Source of the DNA: a virus
Virus record (IMG/VR): IMGVR_UViG_3300034523_000119
Span: 1-29,236 of that record
Strand: one strand, 5' to 3'
DNA: 29,236 bases
Shown here piece after piece: positions 1 through 5,818 of this stretch. The notes beneath the pieces were generated by a model. It was not told the origin of the DNA. It was given only the letters and a program-made list of their open reading frames with translations, and did not search any database. The number at the start of each line of letters is the position of its first letter. Within the stretch, counting starts at the first letter, position 1. The position numbers were made by a program, and so were the translations under genes.

Positions 1-171
1 GCTGTCGATGAAGCCGCAGGTGTTGACCACCACCACGTCGGCATCCTCGTAGGTAGGCACGACTTCATAGCCTTCCATGCGCAGCTGGGTCAGGATGCGC
101 TCGGAATCGACCAGGGCCTTGGGGCACCCCAACGATATCATTCCTACACGCGGCGCTTTGTCTGTCATCAT
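1..171 (-). CDS. rimO: Ribosomal protein S12 methylthiotransferase RimO, 5' part (host gene, runs off the window)
   Basis: RimO is a radical-SAM enzyme that beta-methylthiolates an aspartate of ribosomal protein S12. Only about the first 57 codons are present, read on the minus strand. They contain the N-terminal UPF0004-type signature [18 protein letters not shown] followed by [11 protein letters not shown], whose cysteines (C16, C52) would help bind the auxiliary Fe-S cluster. Two ATG codons are adjacent (171 and 168), and a GAGGA ribosome binding site lies about 7 bases before the first. The residues before SLGCPKA ([12 protein letters not shown]) differ from the Pseudomonas RimO N-terminus I remember (MSTTPATPKVGFV), while everything after matches. 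I infer that the integrated element supplies the first codons, the ribosome binding site and the promoter, keeping the gene functional. Identification is secure; the replaced start is inference. Confidence 0.93.
   Translation of the reverse strand, partial: MMTDKAPRVGMISLGCPKALVDSERILTQLRMEGYEVVPTYEDADVVVVNTCGFIDS
115..145. other. Probable attL crossover zone inside the 5' end of rimO
   Basis: The boundary between typical rimO sequence and phage-like sequence falls around the codons for [11 protein letters not shown], only about 60-90 bases from the divergent serine integrase. Large serine integrases usually recombine at short conserved coding sequences, and the integrase gene normally lies next to one att site, which fits. 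No matching partner sequence was found near the right end of the window, so the exact core cannot be defined and attR is probably just beyond 29236. Confidence 0.4.
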
Positions 172-204
172 AGGATGATCCTCATCAGGGTTATATTTTG
201 GGTA
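172..204. promoter_or_regulatory. Compact divergent control region between rimO and the integrase
   Basis: Only 33 bases separate the two start codons. On the minus strand there is a GAGGA ribosome binding site for rimO and a TATAAC -10-like hexamer (190-195). On the plus strand TATATT (192-197) is a possible -10 for the integrase; no good -35 was seen for either. An imperfect palindrome, AGGATGATCCT (172-182), overlaps the area. Expression of rimO in the lysogen must start here or inside the integrase gene, so the two genes may interfere with each other. Confidence 0.35.
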
Positions 205-1824
205 ATGGCTAAAAACGGCGCGCGAGTATACAGCTATTTGCGGTTTTCCGATCCACGGCAAGCGACCGGCAGCAGTGCCGACCGTCAGCTGCAGTACGCC
301 CAGAACTGGGCGGCCAGCAAGGGGCTTACCCTAGATGACACGCTTTCGTTACGGGATGAGGGGCTGTCTGCTTATCACGAACGGCACGTCAAGCAAGGCG
401 CCCTGGGTGTGTTCCTGGAAGCGATCGAGAATGGGCGCATTGCGCACGGTTCTGTCCTGGTCGTGGAGGGCTTGGACCGACTGAGTCGCGCCGAGCCGAT
501 CCAGGCCCAAGCCCAGCTGGCTCAGATTATCAACGCCGGTATTACCGTGGTCACGGCCAGCGATGGTCGTGAGTACAACCGCGCTGGTCTGAAGGCCCAG
601 CCAATGGACCTGGTCTATTCGCTGCTCGTCATGATTCGCGCACATGAGGAGTCAGACACCAAGAGTAAGCGTGTGAAAGCAGCCATCCGGCGCCAGTGCG
701 AGGGGTGGCGGGCTGGTTCGTTCCGTGGGTTGATACGCAATGGCAAGGATCCTCAGTGGTTGCGCTGGACTGGTGAGGCCTGGGAGCTGATCCCGGAAAG
801 GGTGGCGGCAGTTCAGCGAGCCTTGGCGCTGTACCGCCAGGGTATGGGAGCGGGCCGGGCCGCCAAATTGATGCACCAGGAAGGCCACGAACTGACCGAC
901 TGGGGGATATCAGGGCTGCAGATCTACCGGCTGATTAAACTGCCAGCGCTACGCGGGGTGAAGCGGTTAACGCTCGATGGAGAGGATTACGAGCTGGAGG
1001 ATTACTACCCCCGGATCTTGTCGGATGTGGAGTGGGGCGAACTGCAGCACCTTGCTGGCCAGCGCCTTCGTCGTCGGGGGCATGGTGAGATACCGGGGAT
1101 CGTGACCGGCATTGGTCTGGCGGTCTGCGGGTATTGCGGTACAGCTTTAGTCGCCCAGAACCTCATGAATCGACGGCGCGAGGACGGCACTCTTGCGGAT
1201 GGCCACAGGCGTCTACATTGCACCTCCTACAGCAAGAACGGGGGGTGCTCTGCGGGTGGCAGCTGCAGCGTAGTGCCGATAGAGCGGGCGCTGCTCAAAT
1301 TCTGCTCTGACCAGTTCAACCTGCAGCGGCTGCTGCAGGAAGGGGATGATGGGCGCGGTCTGCAGCACCAGCTGGTTGCTGCTCGAGCAGAGGTCGAGAA
1401 ATTGTCGGGCCAACTGGCGAAGGTGACCGATGCTTTGCTGGCGGATGATAGCGGGGCGGCCCCACTTGCATTCGTTCGAAAGGCGCGTGAGCTTGAGCAG
1501 CTGCAGGGCGCAGCTGAGAGGAAAGTTAAAGACCTGGAGCACCAGGTGTCTGCGTTCTCGAGCATAGAGCGACCAGCGCACGCTGCGCGCTGGTCAGAGC
1601 TGGCCGATCAGGTGGAAGCTGGTGACCACGGGGCACGCGAGCAGGTTCGCCAGTTGGTCATGGATACGTTCGAGCGGATCGTTATCTACATGCGAGGCGT
1701 AGGGGCTGAAGATCGCTCTAGCCGCACCATCGATGTCCAGCTGTTTTCCCGCACTGGCCAGCACCGTGTGCTGCAAATCAATCGACGTACCGGTGCCTGG
1801 GTCGCTAGTGAGGACTGGGAATAG
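205..1824 (+). CDS. int: Large serine recombinase (phage integrase)
   Basis: This enzyme would integrate and excise the prophage by site-specific recombination through a serine-DNA intermediate. The 539-residue protein begins with a resolvase-type catalytic domain: Y-L-R-F-S at residues 11-15 gives the catalytic Ser15 with Arg13, and the conserved LDRLSR motif follows near residue 93. A recombinase domain comes next, then a zinc ribbon (CGYCG, later HC, and two more cysteines in GGCSAGGSC), and a C-terminal coiled coil rich in Leu, Glu and Lys that typically controls synapsis direction. I chose ATG 205 ([15 protein letters not shown]) because the catalytic strand starts right after it; an upstream ATG at 175 would overlap the rimO ribosome binding site and add ten hydrophobic residues. 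Length and architecture are normal for the family. A separate directionality factor was not identified. Confidence 0.93.
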   Translation: MAKNGARVYSYLRFSDPRQATGSSADRQLQYAQNWAASKGLTLDDTLSLRDEGLSAYHERHVKQGALGVFLEAIENGRIAHGSVLVVEGLDRLSRAEPIQAQAQLAQIINAGITVVTASDGREYNRAGLKAQPMDLVYSLLVMIRAHEESDTKSKRVKAAIRRQCEGWRAGSFRGLIRNGKDPQWLRWTGEAWELIPERVAAVQRALALYRQGMGAGRAAKLMHQEGHELTDWGISGLQIYRLIKLPALRGVKRLTLDGEDYELEDYYPRILSDVEWGELQHLAGQRLRRRGHGEIPGIVTGIGLAVCGYCGTALVAQNLMNRRREDGTLADGHRRLHCTSYSKNGGCSAGGSCSVVPIERALLKFCSDQFNLQRLLQEGDDGRGLQHQLVAARAEVEKLSGQLAKVTDALLADDSGAAPLAFVRKARELEQLQGAAERKVKDLEHQVSAFSSIERPAHAARWSELADQVEAGDHGAREQVRQLVMDTFERIVIYMRGVGAEDRSSRTIDVQLFSRTGQHRVLQINRRTGAWVASEDWE

Positions 1825-1835
1825 GTGATGGCCTA

Positions 1836-1879
1836 TTGCCTTCCATTGGAGGTAAATTATACTGTATGTACGTACAGTG
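1836..1879 (+). promoter_or_regulatory. SOS promoter: sigma70 hexamers overlapped by a LexA box
   Basis: The stretch 1860-1879 (TACTGTATGTACGTACAGTG) matches the LexA consensus CTGT-N8-ACAG with an alternating AT-like core. It overlaps a plausible promoter, TTGCCT (1836-1841), 16-base spacer, TATACT (1858-1863). LexA bound here would cover the -10 and the start point, so the gene at 1883 should be switched on by DNA damage, the same signal expected to inactivate the prophage repressor. Confidence 0.88.
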
Positions 1880-1882
1880 CTT

Positions 1883-2149
1883 ATGGATCAGCTTATGCTT
1901 GCGTCTCCCAGATTCCCGCCTCCGTCGCCTACCCCAACCCGCTTTGATCAACTGACCCAACGCATACACCGTCAGGTGAACAGTTCGGCGGCCCAGGACC
2001 GGCGGCGGACGGTCATATCACGTATGCCCGGTGAACTGATGGACGACTGGGACAAGCTGCTCGACCAGTTGGAGATTGAGGAGAGTGTCAGGCTGACCCG
2101 CCTCGAGAGCGGCGCTATTCAGCTGTGTTGGACCAATCAGCACCGTTGA
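1883..2149 (+). CDS. SOS-regulated small protein, DUF1654-like
   Basis: This is an 88-residue protein of unknown function. The first 20 residues are proline- and serine-rich; the rest (TRFDQLTQRIHRQVNS, then DDWDKLLDQLEIEESVRLTRLESGAIQLCW) resembles the DUF1654 family, small proteins I associate with Pseudomonas prophages and LexA control. The LexA box ends 3 bases before the ATG at 1883. An in-frame GTG at 1877 lies inside the box and an ATG at 1895 is also possible; no clear ribosome binding site decides among them. A cellular role in damage response or phage induction is inferred from the promoter only. The family match is from memory. Confidence 0.7.
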   Translation: MDQLMLASPRFPPPSPTPTRFDQLTQRIHRQVNSSAAQDRRRTVISRMPGELMDDWDKLLDQLEIEESVRLTRLESGAIQLCWTNQHR

Positions 2150-2161
2150 CATAGGAGAAAT

Positions 2162-2175
2162 ATAGGAGTTCCTGT
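2162..2175. promoter_or_regulatory. Left operator OL-a (repressor/Cro site)
   Basis: ATAGGAGTTCCTGT fits the pattern A-Y-R-G-G-N4-C-C-Y-R-T shared by five sites in this window. Its last base coincides with the first base of the -35 element of the promoter at 2175-2203. The start-to-start distance to the next operator is 25 bases. Confidence 0.7.
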
Positions 2176-2203
2176 TGACTTGAAGTATGGGTATTCCTAT
2201 ATT
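2175..2203 (+). promoter_or_regulatory. Early leftmost promoter (PL-like), repressor-controlled
   Basis: TTGACT (2175-2180), a 17-base spacer and TATATT (2198-2203) form the best sigma70 promoter in the window. It reads into the operon starting at 2233. Two operators overlap it, so it should be silent in the lysogen and fire on induction. Confidence 0.85.
2187..2200. promoter_or_regulatory. Left operator OL-b (repressor/Cro site)
   Basis: ATGGGTATTCCTAT is nearly identical to the operator at 4872-4885: the two share the 12-mer GGGTATTCCTAT. It lies between the -35 and the -10 and overlaps the -10, so a bound repressor would block RNA polymerase directly. Confidence 0.8.
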
Positions 2204-2232
2204 TGATCTCGTTCCCTTACGAGGTCCCTCAC

Positions 2233-2808
2233 ATGACTACTCTTCTTCCCTTGCTTCGCCTCTCTCTGGCCAGCCGTCACGAGCTGGCCAGCCAGGTAAC
2301 CCTCAGCGGTACCTATCACCACAACATTCATGACAGCACCACGTCCGCTGTGCGAGGTACGGTTCGTATTGCCATTGAACAATGCTGTGACGGTCTGACG
2401 GCTCGAGTGGAGTTGGGCGATTCCGTTAACAGCATTACCCTGGCCAAGCGTGAGGATAATGGCGGCCGACTGGCCGTGTTCATTGAGTCCGTGGCGAATG
2501 GTGTTTCGTTGCCTGCCGGCATCATCGAGATAGAAGAATACGACCTGGTCAGCGATCTCGAAGGAATGCTGCGCGATGCCGTGCGCGAGCGCCGAGGCAC
2601 GTACTACCTGCCAGTAGACGGTGTTGAGGAGCTTGCCCTTCTGATTCGTCAGAGCAGCGCTGATCCCAAGCGAGTTGCGTTCCGTTTCGAGCTGGAAGGG
2701 GTAGGTCTAACCCTTCCAGCTTTGATGCCGAGCGATCGAGAGGTGGCCTATGAGCTGCTGAACGGTTGTGTGGCAGAACTTGTCGCCAACTACCGCACTG
2801 CTGCTTGA
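2233..2808 (+). CDS. Early phage protein of unknown function
   Basis: First gene of the repressor-controlled early operon, 191 residues. I do not recognise a family. The start at ATG 2233 is set by GAGG at 2221-2224 and lies about 30 bases after the -10. The N-terminus is MTTLLPLLRLSLASRHELASQ. The protein is acidic, mixed alpha/beta in appearance, with no predicted membrane segment, no cysteine motif and no recognisable catalytic signature. Being the first product after derepression, it could act in host takeover, counter-defence or excision control, but the sequence does not say which. The following gene starts 9 bases after its stop codon. Confidence 0.75.
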   Translation: MTTLLPLLRLSLASRHELASQVTLSGTYHHNIHDSTTSAVRGTVRIAIEQCCDGLTARVELGDSVNSITLAKREDNGGRLAVFIESVANGVSLPAGIIEIEEYDLVSDLEGMLRDAVRERRGTYYLPVDGVEELALLIRQSSADPKRVAFRFELEGVGLTLPALMPSDREVAYELLNGCVAELVANYRTAA

Positions 2809-2817
2809 GGGGGCTTG

Positions 2818-3039
2818 ATGACTATCCAAATCACGCTGCCTGGCAAAGCCCAGGCTCAGCTTGAAATCGCCCTCGGCCACTATCGAAAAGCCGTCGCTGA
2901 ATTGGACGCTGCAATCAACTCGGGGGCGTGGGGGAAAGTTCCCAACCTCCAAGGCTGTCGTGACCTGCAGGCCCATACCATTGCCTTGATCGTTAATGCC
3001 AATTCTCCCACGCTCGTCGGGGAAGGGGTGCCAGCATGA
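2818..3039 (+). CDS. Small early phage protein, unknown function
   Basis: 73 residues, starting MTIQITLPGKAQAQLEIALGHYRKAVAELDAA. The first half looks like a long amphipathic helix; no known domain was recognised. ATG 2818 is preceded by a strong GAGGGGG ribosome binding site at 2806-2812. Its TGA overlaps the next start codon (ATGA), which indicates translational coupling within the operon. Confidence 0.7.
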   Translation: MTIQITLPGKAQAQLEIALGHYRKAVAELDAAINSGAWGKVPNLQGCRDLQAHTIALIVNANSPTLVGEGVPA

Positions 3040-3344
3040 TCGGGATCCCTAAGACCGGCGCCCTCGAGCATGGCTGCATCAGTGCCAACGTGACCACGGG
3101 CTATCGCTTTACCACCGCTGACGGTCGACCCGCGCGCCTGGCGATCATTGACGACCAGGGCAACGTGGTCGAGGCCGGTGAGTCTGTAGCCCAGGAGGCC
3201 TGGAACGTCTGCATCGCGGTCATCAAGAACTTCAAGATCGGGCAGGGCCATATCGTGGTGCACAGCGCACCACCTGGTTCCCCCTCCGAAAGCGATCGGC
3301 GATCTGCCGGCGCGAAGCGTAGTCAGACGTCCCCAAAGCGATAA
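3036..3344 (+). CDS. Small early phage protein, unknown function
   Basis: 102 residues. The body contains strand-like stretches such as ARLAIIDDQGNVVEAGES; the last 25 residues are Ser/Arg/Lys-rich and probably disordered (PPGSPSESDRRSAGAKRSQT). ATG 3036 overlaps the previous stop codon. No family recognised. It shares transcription from the promoter at 2175. Confidence 0.65.
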   Translation: MIGIPKTGALEHGCISANVTTGYRFTTADGRPARLAIIDDQGNVVEAGESVAQEAWNVCIAVIKNFKIGQGHIVVHSAPPGSPSESDRRSAGAKRSQTSPKR

Positions 3345-3351
3345 CTCACCC

Positions 3352-3588
3352 ATGTCTAAACAGCAGCGATTCAACAAGACCGAGATTCCTACTGACTGGG
3401 AAGAAGTCCGTCAGAACGCAGATCGCTACCTGTGGCTGCGTGAGCATGCGGTGAGGATTCAAGGCAGCGGGACCTGGTATCAGGGCGCGGCGTTAGACAT
3501 CCGCGTTGATGTAGGGCGTGATCGCATGGCCAATCAGGCCAAGCAAGTTCTGGAGGGAAGGGTGCTGCTCAGGCATCAACCTGAATGA
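3352..3588 (+). CDS. Small early phage protein, unknown function
   Basis: 78 residues, starting MSKQQRFNKTEIPTDWEEVRQNADRYLWLREHAVRIQ. It is rich in Trp, Arg and Gln and has a charged N-terminal helix. No family recognised. It begins 7 bases after the preceding stop codon, so it belongs to the same operon. Confidence 0.65.
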   Translation: MSKQQRFNKTEIPTDWEEVRQNADRYLWLREHAVRIQGSGTWYQGAALDIRVDVGRDRMANQAKQVLEGRVLLRHQPE

Positions 3589-3597
3589 GAGAGTCCA

Positions 3598-3621
3598 GGA
3601 CAGCGGTTGCAGCCGCTGTCC
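3598..3621 (+). other. Stem-loop between early genes (possible attenuator)
   Basis: A perfect 9-bp stem, GGACAGCGG and CCGCTGTCC, with a six-base loop, sits in the 66-base gap of the early operon. The nearest T-run (TTTT at 3640-3643) is too far downstream for a classical terminator. It may be an mRNA stability or attenuation element. Confidence 0.4.
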
Positions 3622-3654
3622 CGGCGGGACTGACCAACTTTTAGGGAATCAATC

Positions 3655-3810
3655 ATGTCCGAACGTGACTATACCACGGTTCGTAGGATGAGCCTGCGCG
3701 AAGCAGTAGATCCAGCCAATCGGGAGAAGGTGATGGCCTACTTCATCCGCGAGTGCTCGCTGGTCGCCCTACATGGCTACTTGCGCTCGATCGGGGAGGC
3801 AGCAGGGTGA
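3655..3810 (+). CDS. Very small early phage protein, unknown function
   Basis: 51 residues: MSERDYTTVRRMSLREAVD at the start, then a helix ending in [19 protein letters not shown] ribosome binding site lies about 8 bases before the ATG. The stop overlaps the GTG of the next gene (GTGA), supporting both starts. No family recognised. Confidence 0.6.
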   Translation: MSERDYTTVRRMSLREAVDPANREKVMAYFIRECSLVALHGYLRSIGEAAG

Positions 3811-4433
3811 CCTTCTGTTTGTCAGCGATGGCATTGACTGATGCGGAAGTCGCTGCAGTAGCTCGCCCAGGCGAGTCCTGGGCAAGCGCTCGCCGGCGTG
3901 CTGAGCGGTTGCGTGTGAGCGTGCGGTTGGGCATAGCTCCTGGCTGGACCGATGACGACCGATACGACTGCCCTTGCTGCAGGTACCAGAGTGTCGACCG
4001 CGACGCCTCAGCGCCGGCCGATGCCAACCAGGGGCAGGCAGTATATGCGAACGCACTTGAGGAGCAGTGGCAACGCGTTGTGGCGTATCGGCAGTTGAGC
4101 CCCCAGGACCAGCTGCGCCAATGGCTCGGGAAAAGAGGCAAGAACGTCTTGGCTGCGCCGGTGGTGCAGGAATCGTCACATACCGGTGATCTTGGCGTCG
4201 ATCGCCCGGCCAACGATCTCCCAGTTGTCATCCAGGACGACGGTTTGGTACTCGGGGTTGAGCGGTACCAGGTAGCCAACACCAGCGTCCAGGACGTACT
4301 GCTTGAACGTGTGTTCACCTGTGCCGGTGTGGCGGGCAATGTAGAACTTGCCGCTGACGAGCTCGAAGCCCTCAGGACGGATGAGGATCGGCGTTCCCTC
4401 GGGAAAGCTAGGCGGGGTATCGGACGTCATTGA
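3807..4433 (+). CDS. Early phage protein with a C-x-C-C motif; 3' end overlaps the repressor gene antisense
   Basis: 208 residues if the frame is used to its stop. GTG 3807 is favoured because GGGGAGG (3793-3799) is well spaced and the start overlaps the previous stop; ATG 3828 is an alternative. The N-terminal half looks genuine: a helical [30 protein letters not shown] segment, a [11 protein letters not shown] cluster that could bind zinc, then [24 protein letters not shown]. From 4176 the frame runs antisense to the repressor's C-terminal codons and loses any domain-like character. A 258-base convergent overlap is unusual, so the true 3' end may have been altered or the tail is simply read-through. 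Function unknown. Confidence 0.5.
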   Translation: MTFCLSAMALTDAEVAAVARPGESWASARRRAERLRVSVRLGIAPGWTDDDRYDCPCCRYQSVDRDASAPADANQGQAVYANALEEQWQRVVAYRQLSPQDQLRQWLGKRGKNVLAAPVVQESSHTGDLGVDRPANDLPVVIQDDGLVLGVERYQVANTSVQDVLLERVFTCAGVAGNVELAADELEALRTDEDRRSLGKARRGIGRH

Positions 4434-4835
4434 CTTGCCCTTTACCGCCAGCCAGTAGCCACGGGGCCCGGCGTTCTCTGTGGATGTCAGCCATTCGTCT
4501 GCGATGCCCGTGGGATGGGATACCGATGACTCAGTGGCGCTCCCGGCCACTACCCAGGTAAGTAACGGGTATTCGCGTGCTTCCCGATGGGGCTGCAGCA
4601 TGGGGGCAACGTTGGAAGGCTCTGCGGGGGGCAACATGGACCCCAACCCATTCTCGAGCCACAACGCATTCACGCCGCAGGCCTGGGCGATTCTGGCGTT
4701 GAACGACGTGCCTTTCGACTTCCCACGCTCAAGGTCTGAAACAGACGTTTGGGTAATCCCGATAGCGTCAGCAAGCTCGCCCTGGGTCAACTTTGCGTGC
4801 TGCCTGGCAGCTTTCAATCGGTCTTTGTATTCCAT
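4176..4835 (-). CDS. cI: CI-type prophage repressor (XRE HTH plus S24 self-cleavage domain)
   Basis: This protein should maintain lysogeny by binding the five operators described here, and be inactivated by RecA-stimulated self-cleavage after DNA damage. The 219 residues hold an XRE helix-turn-helix (about residues 5-60: [29 protein letters not shown]), a linker with the Ala97-Gly98 cleavage site (WVVAGSATE), and an S24/LexA-like peptidase domain with nucleophile Ser135 (KGKSMTS) and general base Lys178 (TFKQYV). The start at 4835 ([12 protein letters not shown]) places the HTH at the usual distance from the N-terminus; the open frame extends upstream, but only through the operator region. 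No ribosome binding site precedes this ATG and the promoter is immediately upstream, which suggests a leaderless mRNA. It is transcribed divergently from the Cro-like gene. Confidence 0.92.
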   Translation of the reverse strand: MEYKDRLKAARQHAKLTQGELADAIGITQTSVSDLERGKSKGTSFNARIAQACGVNALWLENGLGSMLPPAEPSNVAPMLQPHREAREYPLLTWVVAGSATESSVSHPTGIADEWLTSTENAGPRGYWLAVKGKSMTSDTPPSFPEGTPILIRPEGFELVSGKFYIARHTGTGEHTFKQYVLDAGVGYLVPLNPEYQTVVLDDNWEIVGRAIDAKITGM

Positions 4836-4871
4836 GTGCCGCACGATATGGGAGAGCCCATTTTCTTGCAA
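4836..4871 (-). promoter_or_regulatory. Repressor maintenance promoter (PRM-like)
   Basis: Read on the minus strand: TTGCAA (4866-4871), a 17-base spacer, then TATCGT (4843-4848). Only seven bases separate the -10 from the repressor ATG at 4835, so transcription should start at or within a base or two of the A of the ATG. This is the arrangement of lambda PRM and its leaderless cI mRNA. Confidence 0.65.
4848..4861. promoter_or_regulatory. Operator OR3-like
   Basis: ATGGGAGAGCCCAT has perfectly complementary half-sites (ATGGG/CCCAT). It lies between the -10 and -35 of the repressor promoter, so binding here would shut the repressor gene off. It starts 24 bases before the next site. Confidence 0.8.
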
Positions 4872-4894
4872 ACGGGTATTCCTATGTGTAATCT
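4866..4894 (+). promoter_or_regulatory. Early right promoter (PR-like)
   Basis: TTGCAA (4866-4871), 17 bases, TAATCT (4889-4894). TTGCAA is its own reverse complement, so the same six bases serve as the -35 of both divergent promoters. The hexamers are only moderate matches to consensus; the placement relative to the operators is the stronger argument. Confidence 0.55.
4872..4885. promoter_or_regulatory. Operator OR2-like
   Basis: ACGGGTATTCCTAT is the middle of three operators at exact 24-base intervals (4848, 4872, 4896). It abuts the shared TTGCAA -35 element and fills the spacer of the Cro-like promoter. In that place a repressor could block the rightward promoter and contact polymerase at the leftward one, as lambda OR2 does. 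Confidence 0.8.
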
Positions 4895-4895
4895 T

Positions 4896-4909
4896 ATGGG
4901 AATTCCCAT
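4896..4909. promoter_or_regulatory. Operator OR1-like
   Basis: ATGGGAATTCCCAT is an exact 14-base palindrome and the most symmetric of the five sites. It covers the predicted transcription start of the Cro-like gene, 15 bases before that gene's start codon. Confidence 0.85.
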
Positions 4910-4923
4910 TTTCAGGGCTTGCC

Positions 4924-5136
4924 ATGAACATCTATCAATCTCTCGTAAAGCACTTCGGCACCCAGAGCGCCGTTGCAGACGCGCTGCATGTCAACCAGGG
5001 AACCGTCTCGGGGTGGGTACGTGGCAAGTATGGAATGGGCCCACTCTTGGCGCTGAAAGCAGAGGCGGCTACGCACGGAAAATTCAAAGCTGCTGACCTT
5101 TGCCCGTCGCTTAGAGGCGTCTCCAATCACCCCTGA
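4924..5136 (+). CDS. cro: Cro-like / YdaS-like DNA-binding regulator
   Basis: A 70-residue protein consisting essentially of one helix-turn-helix: [49 protein letters not shown]. The [22 protein letters not shown] segment (residues 11-32) is the HTH typical of Cro and YdaS proteins. Its place, divergent from the repressor and behind three operators, gives the role: it should bind the same sites in a different order and favour lytic growth. AGGG at 4914-4917 is well spaced from ATG 4924; the longer upstream frame crosses the operators and the repressor gene and is not credible. Confidence 0.85.
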   Translation: MNIYQSLVKHFGTQSAVADALHVNQGTVSGWVRGKYGMGPLLALKAEAATHGKFKAADLCPSLRGVSNHP

Positions 5137-5188
5137 GTACGGCCTTTTCGGCTAGTTCAGTGATCAAAGGTAGAAGTAGGCCTTCTGA

Positions 5189-5818
5189 ATGAACACGTCC
5201 AACCCTCGACACCCGCTGGTGTCCCGCGACCAGGTACTGGTGGCGCACGCCGCCGACATGATCGCTCGCACCGGGTTCAGCCAAGACCACTTCGCCCAGG
5301 CGCTCAGTGGTCACCTGCATGACCTGGCCCCCGCCAAGGCGATCGCCAAGGACGTGCCGGACTTCCACGCACTCGCCCAGGGCAACGACACTGACGCCTT
5401 CCTCAAGGCCTCAGGCGCCTGGCTGCGCCGCGTCTCGCGCTGGCTGAGCGGCGAGGTGGACCTCCCCAGCTGGATCGAGGAGGCCTGGGTACAGGCGCTT
5501 GAGGACGAGTACCAGGATCGTTGCCTGAACGAGCTGGCAAGCCGGCACGGCCTGTCCGGTGCTCGAGCACTGCGCGGCGACGCCAACCCTGTTGGTGTAT
5601 TCGGGCAGCTTGTGGCCCGTTTGGGCAGCACGGTGTCGTTGGGCAGCGAGATCCTGGCGGATGGCCGCATTGATGCCCAGGACCTGGCCAAGTTGCCCGA
5701 GTTTGTTGAGCGGCTGCGATCGGCAGAGGCGCGCTGCAGCGAGCTGCGCACCCGGGCCGAGGAAGTGTTGCTCGAGCAGTCGCAACAGCCCAGCCATAAG
5801 GCGAACGCCGCTCCGTGA
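5189..5818 (+). CDS. Early phage protein, unknown; possibly a CII/CP76- or YdaT-like regulator
   Basis: 209 residues directly after the Cro-like gene, where P2-like phages and Rac-type prophages carry a second regulator. The N-terminal part (SRDQVLVAHAADMIARTGFSQDHFAQALSGHL) looks like a helical DNA-binding or activation segment. The C-terminal segment EILADGRIDAQDLAKLPEFVERLRSAEARCSEL resembles the helical tail of phage CII/CP76-type proteins; this is a weak pattern match. ATG 5189 is preceded by AAGTAGG. The stop overlaps the GTG start of the RepA-like gene, so the two are translationally coupled, pointing to a role linked to replication or its control. Confidence 0.6.
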   Translation: MNTSNPRHPLVSRDQVLVAHAADMIARTGFSQDHFAQALSGHLHDLAPAKAIAKDVPDFHALAQGNDTDAFLKASGAWLRRVSRWLSGEVDLPSWIEEAWVQALEDEYQDRCLNELASRHGLSGARALRGDANPVGVFGQLVARLGSTVSLGSEILADGRIDAQDLAKLPEFVERLRSAEARCSELRTRAEEVLLEQSQQPSHKANAAP

